Of a stretch of DNA of 54,447 nt, positions 1-12,300 are shown in pieces. The notes beneath the pieces were generated by a model. That model was not told the DNA's origin and did not search any database. It saw only the letters and a program-made list of their open reading frames with translations. Origin of the DNA: Nemertoderma westbladi (lineage: Eukaryota; Xenacoelomorpha; Nemertodermatida; Nemertodermatidae); contig JAUCBJ010008145.1 in assembly GCA_032718475.1 (NCBI GenBank), positions 1 through 54,447 of the forward strand, read 5' to 3'. Position numbers and translations under genes: made by a program. Every line of letters starts with the position of its first letter. Position 1 is the stretch's first letter.

Positions 1-237
1 AATTAAATTATATAATAAATATAAAATAATTAATTTGTTAACTAAAAAACTCATTTGTAATAGATTGACTTTAGATTACTCAAATTTTGCAAATTTGTTG
101 CCTTAAATTTGTTTGACGATTTGCATTGTTTCAATATAGCAGCTACAATGTTCTAGAAATTACAGTAATTATTCTAGAGAATAATATTTAAGTAAAAATG
201 TTGTAGCGATTTTTCTGCCATCAGATAATTATTTGAG
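1..237. other. 5' flank and 5' UTR region of the PARP3-like gene
   Basis: This AT-rich stretch lies upstream of the PARP3 start codon. No TATA box or other promoter element stands out. An in-frame TAA at 226-228, nine bases before the ATG, shows that coding does not extend further upstream without another exon. Confidence 0.5.
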
Positions 238-370
238 ATGCCGCGGAAACGAAAACAAGCCGGTGCCGTTACCAAGGGGGCTCCGGTTGCTAAGAAAATA
301 AAGGGCAAGGTTAAAGTAGAACCAGCAGAGAAGTCCATTGTAGAGAAGCTTAAAGAAGCAGGCAAAAAAG
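238..370 (+). CDS. PARP3: PARP3 exon 1 (residues 1-44)
   Basis: The ATG at 238 is followed by a basic segment (MPRKRK, VAKKIKGKVK) typical of a nuclear or DNA-binding tail. The donor is AAAAAG|GTGAGG at 370/371 and leaves one base of a codon, completed by AA at the start of exon 2. The frame stays open only to a TAG at 433-435, so read-through would truncate the protein. Confidence 0.8.
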
Positions 371-3300
371 GTGAGGACCGTGGTGGTGATGTGATTCAAA
401 CTTGCATTACAAAAAAATTGATGTCGTTTTTTTAGGAGTTGTATTTCCATACGTTTTTAATTTAATTTTTAATTCAATTCAATAAATCCCTTTATGTACT
501 ACAAGTATAAACATTGACTAACTAACTACAAGTAGCACCTCGTGTACTTATATTCCACGTATACTTATATTGACTTCCATTAACACTTCGGGCCATTGTC
601 ACATAGTGGTACACTTCCATATACAGTATCTCTAACAACATGCCCATCACACTATTATTGTTTTATCTCATCCTTCATTATTGCTTTCGCAGTTTCGCCT
701 CATTATCTGATTTAAGATCATATATTTATAACTATTTTATATTTGAATAGAAACCCGGAAGAATGTGTTCACTGTCGATAGAGAATGTCCGTTATTTGAT
801 CAATGTGAAGTTCTAGAAGATTACGATGCTATGCTAAATCAGACTAACATTGGCTTCAATAATAATAAATATTACGTCATCCAATTGTTGAGGGGTGATG
901 ACTTCTACTTCGTGTGGAACAGGTGAGTTATATATTTAATTTCATTAAAATTAATTAAAAATTAAAAAAATTAAATTAATTATATTAAAATTATTAATTA
1001 TTTAATAAATAATCTTATTAAATTTAATTTAATCGTGCGTATCTCTCTCTCGAACTCGTGGTTCGAGCCACGAAGCGAGCGAAGCCTTAGCATAGGGGTA
1101 CCCATTAACCAAACTCGATACGTATGTAGTCCGTCAAAAGTTTTGAAATAATCTATCAGAAGCTTGGTCAAAAGCTGACAGTTTGTCAGTCGGTACCGGT
1201 AGTTTCAGACTTTTGATATAAACCGAAATAAGTGTGTCAATCATTAATAAAATTAAACAAAACTTGGTACGTATACGTATCGTTGCAGCTTCTCAGGTTA
1301 AGTGGGTCTCATGCTGCGCTAAGTCCTACGATCGTGTTAAATATGGCAAACGTGTTAAATATTGCGTAAAGTTATAGAGTAAAATATATAGAGTTCTTTT
1401 CTATCGTAAATGGTAATAACTATTTATGTGGAGTAATAAAAGGATGAAAATATAAGTAGTCTATATACAGGTGTATTACCGGTAGTGCAAGTAATGTAGA
1501 CTATTATTTATTATATTAGTATAGTAGCCTATATTGTAAAATTAATGTTGTTCCAAAATCTGTTTTGTTTTCCAAAAAAACAAAAAACAAAAAAATAACC
1601 TCTGAAACAGAACAGACTACACTGTTCTGTTTCAGAGGTTGTTTTTTACGAACCAAAATGTAGTGAGTTAAGTGCAAATAAAGCCATGTGGATCCGAGGC
1701 AGGGATCTTATCGCCCCTATAAATTGCATTATTGTTGGGAACTTATCGCCCCCCAGTTCTGAGTTTTTGGGAACTTATTGCCCCCCAAGTCTTTATCGCC
1801 CCCGAGTCTTTATCGCCCCTGGTCCTTTATCGCCCCTGTCATTATATACAGGATACTTTCACCAACTTTCTCATACTTCCTCTAAGTCACATATTTTACT
1901 GTAGTTATAGTTTACATTTATATTTATACTCCAATAGTTTCAGTTAGAGGAGGCCTACAATTAGAAATTATATTATTCATATTTTCATACTCAATTCATA
2001 GACTAAGCAGCCTTTTTAGCTTGATTATGTTTATTTTTTGCACTAGAATTTTGTACATAGTATACTAATTTTTACCTAATATGCCAGTAGGCCTATATAT
2101 GCAGTTTAATTATTAATGATCTTAAAATAATATATTATTAACATATTTTATAACATATTGTTTTTATTTATAACATTATTGTAGGCCTACTTAGGCAATT
2201 CAATGTATGTCATGTGTCTCGTAATTTAACTATAGTAGATGGATACAGTCTCTTGTGACACTAATAAACAATACCAATACCAATACCTACTCCCATTCAA
2301 AATTCATATTGTCACAGTGGGGATAAGTTACCAGGGGCGATAAAGACCCGGGGGCGATACGTTCCCAAGGGGCGATATGTTCCCAAGGGGCGATAAAGGA
2401 CCATTTGAGGGGCGATAAGTTCCCAGGGGGCGATAAGGTCCAGGGGCGATAAAGACCAGGGGGCGATAAGGTCCAGGGGCGATAGGGTCCAGGGGCGATA
2501 AGGTCCAGGGGCGATAAGGTCCAGGGGCAATAAAGGTCGCAGGGCGCGATAAGGCCCTACAATCTGTGGATCAGTACAATCTAAAAGCACTTTCAGCAAG
2601 TCTGTATGTATTTTATTGATTATTTCCAAAATTGTATAATTTCAGGTGAGTGAAAAACTGCTTATGAAAGTTAATTAATAATATATTCATGCTGACCTGA
2701 ATATTATAATATTGTAAATCTGTTCAGTATTATCTCCAGAATTATGGGCCTAATAAAACGATTAGTAGGCGACCTAAAGTGTCACTGTTTCAAATTGTTT
2801 TAGGTGGGGACGAGTTGGTGAAAAGGGCCAGCACGCATGTCATAACTTTGAGGATATTGATGAAGCTAAAAAATCTTTCTGCAAAAAGTTCCGCGACAAA
2901 ACTCAGAATAGCTGGGATAAAAGAGATTCGTTCCAGCCAGTCAAAGGAAAGTATACCTTGATTGAGACTGAGACTGCTGAAGATACAAAATCTGCGGAAA
3001 TAGCCTTATCGGTAAGTTTACTTACTTTGAATTCTGTATATTACATCCAATCATTTGGATAAAATAAGTTTACTTACAAACAGTAAGTCGGAAAAACCAT
3101 TGTTTTTGTTTTTGGGCCGGTAAAGCAAAAATAAAAATAAAGTAAAATAAATATAATAACAGTTTTTATGATTTACTGTTTGAGGGAGTGTGCTTTATTT
3201 AGACTTACTTTAATCTAAACTTCGCATTACTATGTTCTTACAAACTTTGTGATTGTGAGGGGGAGAGGGATTCTGGAGTTGGAGGCTACTCTTATGTTCC

Positions 3301-6300
3301 ACCACGACCAACCAAGCCATTGGTGAATCTGAGGCAATTCACTAGACTAGCCTCAGTTAACACCCTAACACTCGAATCCCCAATGCGACAAGGTGAGCTG
3401 ACCACCTTGGCAGATAAGCTTTCTCTTAGCGCAGTAGGTATTCAAGAGCACCGAATGCAGACTGGACAGACTGATGAGGTTCTGATTAAGGACATGGGGG
3501 CGGTTGGCGTCTCGTTCTCGCATCAGCAGATGATAGTGGCAATGGTGGAATTGGTCGATTGATGAATCCAACTGCACATACAGCATTGGACAAAATAGAC
3601 CAAATCTCTAACCGCATCATCCGTTGCCACTTCTCATGTTCTGGAAGACTGGCTAAGAAGTTTCCTAAGGTGGTTCCGATTGTGTGCTACTCTCCAACTA
3701 GCGTTGCCCCTGTAGACTGCATCGAATACAAAATTAGCTATTCGTCCTTTGAGTATCTAGAGACAACAATACTATGTTGTGGCACATTAGTGCGCCTATT
3801 CATAATTTATCGCACATGCCCTTCGAGTCGAAATGGTCTAACTGCGCGGATCTTTATTGATCAGTTTGCTGATTCCACGACCATCAGGTCGGGGAAACTG
3901 ATTTTAATTGGAGATTTTAACTTTCATGTTAACAAGAATGACGACAGACTGGCAGCCGATTTTCTAGATATGTGCAAGTGTTTTGGTCTACAACAGTTTG
4001 TTAGTGGACCCCCCCCACCGATCGGGGAATACCATGGACTTGGTTCTCACCCATACTGAAAGTGAACATCTAATTAAAAACGTATCTACCAGTGACATCG
4101 GTTTATCAGATCACTTCACGGTTTCATTTAACATCAATATTAAGAAACTAACTAAGACCCAAAATACCACTCTATACCGAAAACTGAAGTCAATTAATGT
4201 AGATGATTATTTGAAGTACTTAAGTACTAGCAACCTGTTTAGTAGGCGAACTGGAAAGCTATGGACTCATAGTGGACCCACTGGTCACAAGTCCCAGATA
4301 GACCATATTCTGTTTCGTAGGAAATACAGGAGCTCTATACAAGGCTGTAATGCATTTACACTTCGACTCTTCTCCAGTGATCACCGCCTTATTATGGCCA
4401 AGGTAAGACTTAGTCTGCGTGCTAGCAGAACAACGAAATCTGCCTTGCCGCGGCATGACTGGTCCTCTCTGTTGCAACAGCCAAGTGTGAGATCCAGCTT
4501 CACACTACAGCTGAGCAACAGGTATGAGGCTCTTGCCTCTGAGGCGGCAGATCACTGTGAGGGCTATACTGCCTTTACCGAAGCAGTTATGTTAGCAGCT
4601 GCAGAAACAGTTCCTGTATACCCTCGAAACAGGAAAAGGGCCCCCTGGACTGACAACAAAATTCAGAAGTGCCGAAATGACCTTCATAAGGCGCAGAAAG
4701 AGTCCCGACTCAAACAGACTACAGCGGCCAAGAATGCAGTTACGGCTGCATCTAGGTCCCTGAACAGGCAGTACTCTGTTAATCTACAGGATCTAATAAA
4801 CCAACAGGTTGATGCCATCAATGATGCTGACGACAACAGGCAATCATCCCAGGCATGGAAATAGATCAACTTGCTTACTGGGAGGAAGAGCCAACCAACC
4901 ACCAAGGTTAAGGCAGAATCACCAGCCGATCGCCTCAATGGTTGGAAGGCCCACTTTGAAAAGCTCCTCAATAATGACAGGGTATTGCCTGATAACTTAA
5001 TTGAAGTAAAAGTGTCTGAGTCTGTACTCCCAGATATTCCCATTGGCGATATCTCCTTTGCAGAAGTGAAGGCTGCTGCAAAGAGCATTAAGACCGATCG
5101 TGCCAGTGGAGTAGATGGTGTTCCCCCTGAGGTCTTTAAAATACCCGAGTGATTAAAGCTTATCTATCCCATCATAGTAGACATGTACCGAACAACAAGA
5201 GTCCCACAAGAAATGAAAACAAATAAGTTGGTGCCAGTTCCCAAGAAGGGCAACCTAACACTCTATGGTTCTTTTCGATGAATCTCATTGATCTCGATTG
5301 CTGCAAAGCTACACAATAGATTTCTATTAAATCGATCAGGGATCCCATTGAGAGACTGCTCCGTGGAAATCAGAATGGTTTCCATAAAGGTCGTGGGACC
5401 ATGGAGCCAATTTTCGCACTTAGAAGGATAATTGAAGAGTTATCAAAAACGAAAGACAGGCATCTGGCTGTTATCTTTGTTGACTTCTTTAAGGCCTTTG
5501 ATTCAGTCTCTCGCTCACGTGTGTTCAGCATACTTTCATTATAAGGGATTCCTGATGAAATTATTGCAGCAATCAGATCAGATCAGGGAGTCCTCCAAGG
5601 AGACACACTTGCGCCATTCTTGTTCATAATTGTGGGTGACTCTATGTTCTACGCATGTCCTTAGATCATCATAATGATGATGGGGTGATGGTAACTCCAC
5701 CTACTGTCTCCAGAAGTCGAGAAAATCCTGCCAAGTACCTAACTGATCTAGACTTTGCTGATGACTTATTAGTACTCTCAGAATCACTAGAGGGAGCCAA
5801 ACGGCTCCTCAGCTCATTTAGAACAGGATGCCCTCTAGTGTTGGTTTTTTAATAACTCCAAAAAGACCAAAATTTTGACAGTTAACTTTGAAAGTCCTCA
5901 GCAAGTCTCTGATCGGATGAGCATAAGCTCAAAGGATGGTATGCTTGAGCATGTGGACGACTTCTGTTACCTGGGATCATGGATCCGGAAGTCAGGTGAG
6001 GACCTTCGATTACGTAAGGGTGTGGCATGGGCAGCCTTGAATAGGCTTTCCAGGATTTGGAAGTCACCGAGAATTAATCGGAAACTTAAGGTCCGATTAT
6101 TTAGAGCAGCAGTAGTTCCAGTAGTCCTCTATGGGAGTCCATGCTGGGCTCTAACTGCTGGGGACACTAAATCTCTGGATGGTACATTCATAGAAATGCT
6201 ACGCCGGGTTCATTGTGTCAAGTATAATGCACACATCTCCAACCAGACACTATATAACATTGGAGGTGTCTCATTGGTTCCCCCAATCTTGACACTAGAA

Positions 6301-9300
6301 CAAAATCGCCTCCACTTTGCAGGACATTGCTTTCGCCGTGAGGACCAACCAGTGCATAATTTTGTGCTTTGGCAGCCTCATGGAGTGAATAAGCATGGTG
6401 GACAGCCCATGACTTTCTTGAGACGCTTCTTAAAGGACACTGGCCTTGAAGATGCGGATGATCTAGCAAATGTCATGGGTGATAGGGAGTTGTGGCGGCG
6501 AAATTTTGTCGACAAGCCGGCACAGCATTCTTAAAAATGCAGCTGCAATGCAGCATGCCGATCCTAGTAGTAGTAGTACAAACTTTTAAGTATTCAAGGA
6601 AAATAAACCAGAGAGAAATAATCATAAATACAATAAACTAATAAAATATCAAAATAAATACATAGGGGCTTTGGGGATCAATGCAATAGGGGATTTTTCG
6701 GGTTCTGGTTTCGATGAAATATATACGAGTTGCACCAGGCATATCAAACTTGTATTTTTCTGTGCTGTGTGCAAAATTTGGAGCGAGCACGAAATTGTGA
6801 AATTCCATTCAATAGTTCAATTTATTGTGACAACTTATTTTTCGCATTTTAGAGGTTTATGGGAGTTCTGATTTTACTGGAATAAATAAAAATATCTAAC
6901 TGGACATCTCAAACTTATATTGTGTGAGAAAGTGGGAGAAAAATTGAAAACCATAAAAATATATCAATTGATTGTGTCACCTAGTTTCTCGCGTTATACG
7001 GGTTTGTGGGGGTTCTGAATTCAATGAAATAAGTGAAAATTGCGTAAGAGTTCTCAAACTTGTATTTTTCGGCGGTGAGTGAAAATTTTTGTGCCAGCAA
7101 CAAATTTTGAAAATAAGCAATTTTATCAACAGATAGTATCATCTTGTTTCTTGCGTTATACGGGTTTAAGAGGGTCCTGAATCCGATGAAATCAATAAAA
7201 ACAGCGCTGGACATCTCGAACTTGTACTTTTAGGCGATGGGTACCAAATTTGATGCTAGCACAAAAAATTGCCATATTACGCCGAAAAATACACGTAGCA
7301 ATGATCTGACATATTAGAAATGTATTCCATTAGAATCAGCGACCCAGAAACTCTGAAAATGTGAATTTATAGCATTGTATACGACACCTAAAATTTTTGT
7401 GTTTATACTGAAACTGGTTACTGGTTACTTGTTTTACTTTTTTTTTTTTACTTGCTGGTTACTTGTTTTAGTGATTTTTTGCCTATTTAGTGAAGAATTT
7501 TTCATATCATTAGAAAGATTGCGTTACAAGGATTCCAGCAAATATGTAACAATGTTTGAATTTTGTTGAGAAACAGCTGAGAAATAGGCGTTCAAAGATT
7601 GCAAGAAGTATCGTTCGCTGAAGGCCATTTATTCTATTTAATAATAATACACGATGTTCAGTAAGATTTTGGTTTATGTATGAATGTATGAATAGCATAT
7701 GTATGAATAACATATACATTTATGTTTGAAAGGCATACCGTTGTTGCCCATCAACTCATTAAATAAATAACACGTTCTATAATTTTGTGTATTTTTATTA
7801 AATAGAATAAATAGCCTGCAGCGACCGATAATTCTTGCAATCTTTGAACGCCTATATCTCAGCTGTTTCTCAACGAAATTCAGATATTGTTACATATTTG
7901 GAATCCTTGCAACGCAAGCTTTCCAATGATATGAAAAATTATTCACTAATCTGAAGAATGGCGACGATAGGAGTTGTGAAATTTCGGAAATGACACTTTT
8001 TTAAAACGCTTATAAAAGAATTTACAGGCAAAATCGCAAATTCCGGCTTAATGTGGAAATCGTCGGTGAGTTGAACTAGTTGTGTTTGAAATTTCAAGCA
8101 ATATGATAAAGATCTGTAGAAAAATTGGGGGAGGGGGGAGGGGGGGGCTCCGTTTCATCAGAAAATGACACTATATATGTGATTCAGTTTGGAATTTTGA
8201 GCAGGGAGTGAATAATGAAACACCCCCAATTGGGTCTGGTTGGAGGTGATGTTATCATTGTACTTGAACACGTCCTGCATATGAAGGATATCATGACCTG
8301 AAGAACATGGCCTAACATTAACTGGAAAGATTTCATGGTTTGTTATAAGGCGCGTTTCCGCTCTGCTTTTTTTTAGATTTATTTCCAGCTTTTTTTTAGT
8401 TAAATCAATTTCTAGAAATTCATTGCTTCAAGATGAATTTGAGAATTTTGGGATGTTAAAACCTAAAATATAGAATAAAGCTCCAAAAACGCTTACAATA
8501 AAGCTTGAAAAAAAGCTCAAAAACATCTAGAAAAACAGCTAAAAAAACTCAGAATACCGCACATAAAATTATCAGACCTATTATTCACCAAAATTAACTG
8601 ATTATTTTGTTATTATTCTAGAAATTGCAACGGACATTCACTTATGAGCCGAGTGAGCTCGACTCAGAGACTCAGAAACTTATGTGTTTGTTGTTCGATG
8701 AGAGTATGTTTAATAACGCTTTGAAAGATCTCAACATCGATACAAAGAAAATGCCTTTAGGAAAGTTGAGTAAATCACAACTAGCAAAAGGTGATTGAAT
8801 TCAGGGTTATATGGAATTTAATGAATACTGTTTTGCATTCTGATATTAAAATGATTTATGAGTTATTATTTAAATTTCTATGGTATTCATAGTAAGTTAG
8901 TCTGAATTTATGGTTTGAGACTGATTAATTATCTATCCGACTCAATTCCCTTTCTGTAATTACAATAAAAGCACACTTTTATTTATCACCTTAACGATTC
9001 TGACGGATAGCAAAATTGTAAAATAAGAAAAATCTTAATTGATTAATTATTTATTTTTCGAGAGTGTTTCGACTGCAATACGGCAGTGCCTTTTCTGAAA
9101 TGTATCCTTTCACGAAAATTCTCAAATTATTTTTGTTTTAGCGTTCGAAGCTCTAGAGGAAATAGAAAAAGTGTTAGATAGCCCCAAGAAGATTAAATCT
9201 AATTTGGCTGAACTAACATCGAAGTTTTACACAGTAATGCCGCACGATTTTGGACGAAAGGTGCCACCAGTACTCAGTAATAAACATGTGCTACAAGAAA

Positions 9301-12300
9301 AATATGATATGCTTATGGTGTTGGCTGACATCGAATTGGCACAGGCGTTGCAGGTGGGTTTGGTGAATGCGGAATACTGTAACCTAGAACATTTTGGCTG
9401 TAATATCAAAATTTGGTCTTTATTAAATATGCAATCACTTTATATAATAATAGCCTTGATGCTGTTCTATCGATATTCGATATGGCCAATTTCATGTGCC
9501 AGTCATAAATGTACGAATAGAGAAATAGAAAATTCGATTTTTCTACAGAAACGGTATGTCAATGCCATCCCTGTTCGTTGATTTGGCTACTGTCCTGTTT
9601 GTTGGTCACCTAGGATAAATTTTATTAGTAATGTGCTAGATATTATGGATACAATACCTGTATATACAATCCATCTCAGAAACATTATATTAAAGATACT
9701 TATTTAATGTCTAATATATGTTTAATGTTTAATATATCATTATTGGTTAAAAGTTATAAGTAAACACTGCCTGGTGACCTACTATATACATATCTATGTA
9801 AAGGTTTAGATTTATCAACAGATTTCTTATTATTTTCCATGATTCTAGAATACTCGAAAAAAAACCGAACAGAGTATCAAGAAGGAAGTGGTACCAAACC
9901 CATTAGATTCCAACTACAAACTGCTAAAATGCGATCTTAAACTTCTAGATAAGAGTTCAAAGGAATACAAGGTAAACGATAAATAAATAAAATAAAGATG
10001 TCCACTTTCGATTCAGTTGCTTTTAATTCAACCCTTTCTCTCTGGGTTTGAATTGCGAGTTTGAGTTTGTAATCATTTGGCTTTATAAATTGCAAAAATG
10101 ATTAATTGATGATACTTTGAATAATTCAGTTCTGACTATATGGTCGTCATCTAATTACCCAGCCCGGATGGGGTGTATTGAACTTAATTATTTATGTGGT
10201 CTTCCCGACTGCGCACTATGCAGCATGCATACATCACTGTGCGTGCTGTACTGTGATACTATAGATACTGAGAAAATAAATAACAAATAATCTGTTATCT
10301 GTTCATTTTCACGATAATTATTTTTGTTTATTATTATTATTATTATATATATTTGCATTATAAGCGCAAATATTATCAACTACGTTTACGAACTCAACAT
10401 TCTCATAGATATTTAATGAACTAATTTTCATGAACCCATAGAGTTTGAGCTAAAATCACAAAGGCGTCCTCTCAATAAATGGAAGGCAGGCTAGGATACC
10501 CATATTCTTTCTTGATAGATTTTATTTCAAGTGAATTACTAAAAATGTTGATTGTATTTCCTGTAGGGCGGCAAATTGCCACCAAATTGCATTGCAAATT
10601 GAGTTTCGCTAACAATGCGCTCATTTCCTGTATTGTTTAGTGGCTCCAGAGGCTTACGCACTCGTGATTATCTGAAGGCAATGGGACCATTCATTCATTT
10701 CCTGCTCTCGGTTGCACCGGCCTACCGGTATCACTGACCTATCACAGAACAATGGACAATAGTCCTGTCATCGATCTTATTATGTCCACTCTCATTGTCG
10801 AGTGCAGCAACCCAGTTGCACTTACTCTTGAGAGCAGCCTCCCAGGTAATAAGGGCCTATTACGTGCCGGAATTACATGTACAGACAGAAGCTTTTAGCA
10901 AAAGTATAGTGGGGTTCGTTTTCTCCTATCTGGATCACAGATATCTGTTTGCCAAAAAGCCGTATCGGTTTTGTTACCGCGAGTAAAGTAAATGATCAAT
11001 CGCGCTGTGAGACCTCTTAAGCTAATCACTAGCCGTCGAAAGATTAGCGCTGTTTACGCCAGAAGGGCCGTTATCAGCTTGGCACTATAGAGGGGTATGG
11101 CGGATTAACTTCATTAGACAGCTAGCCATTATGTTTTGCATACCAAACTGTGATATTTGCATACCGGTACCGGTATCTAATTGACATACGATACGTTTCT
11201 GACTGCGTGAGGAAGTGCACACAATAACAAATATCCGCTGATTAGTTTTCTTGTTTGGCTTTTCTTTCTAATAGAGAAGTGAGACAGATACGAGTGTGAG
11301 AGAGAGAAAAAACTCGAGCAAAAATATAACAGGAATTAAGATGGGTTTTCCGTTCTGCGTTAGATATTGCATCATTCTGCATCATACATTTACTACTTTT
11401 ACTCGACAATTTATTTCACAGTGATGTAACCCATATTTTAGTCGCGACATTATTGATTTGTTGAGAAACTATGTATAATTGGACCTATCGATGACTGTGC
11501 AATGAGTAAAACCTTTAGGCTCTTAACAGTACGGCACCACCGGCACGACTACCATCGCATCACTTTCTAATTAATTTAAACGTTCAACCCGATAATAACA
11601 GGCTGCACCTCGAATATGCAGTACGTAATACATGGTGTATTACAGTAGAGCACTTATTTAATAGATTACATGTCTTTATATCCTCGCTACGCTCACTACA
11701 ACTCCCATTGTAATCTTAAAATAAGGTGATATCGACGAATAATGATCTAAGAGTTAATTGTATTAAAAATATGAATTTAATTTATAATGGTAGCAAGCTA
11801 AACGGCCTAATGTTAAACTGCCGATTACTATTCTATCTAACTATAATCGGCCTGCTGCATTGAAGCTGCTCATTGAGATTCTATGCTGGCTTAACAAAAA
11901 TATTTTGCCAACAATATGCAATCCACAATTGACAAGCTGATTGCAGCGTGCATTAAGAATGCTATGCCGGCTTATCAACTAAGTTGCACCACCACAACTC
12001 CCTATCCGTCATGGCTTTCGTGAGATTATCAGCATTTTCAAGGCCAGTGTCCTTTAAAATGCGTCTCAAGAAAGTCATGGGCTGTCCACCATGCTTATTC
12101 AATCCATGAGGCTGCCAAAAGTACAAGATTATGCACTGGCTGGTCCTCACGGCGAAAGCAATGTCCTGCAAAGCGGAGGCGATTTTGTTCAACGGTCAAG
12201 CTTGGGGGAACAAATGAGACACAACCAATGTTATATAGTGTCTGGTTGGAGATGTGTGAATTGTGCTTGACACAGTGGACCCGACGTAGCATTCGTGTGA

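Noticed and set aside
238-435. A stand-alone 65-residue protein ending at 435
   Set aside because: The frame contains a good donor at 370/371 that joins in phase to the WGR exon; the rest is intron read-through.
2312-2629. Minus-strand 105-codon ORF with a repeated LIAPG-like motif (also 1686-1947 on the + strand)
   Set aside because: It is the translation of the sub-repeats in the foldback element ends.
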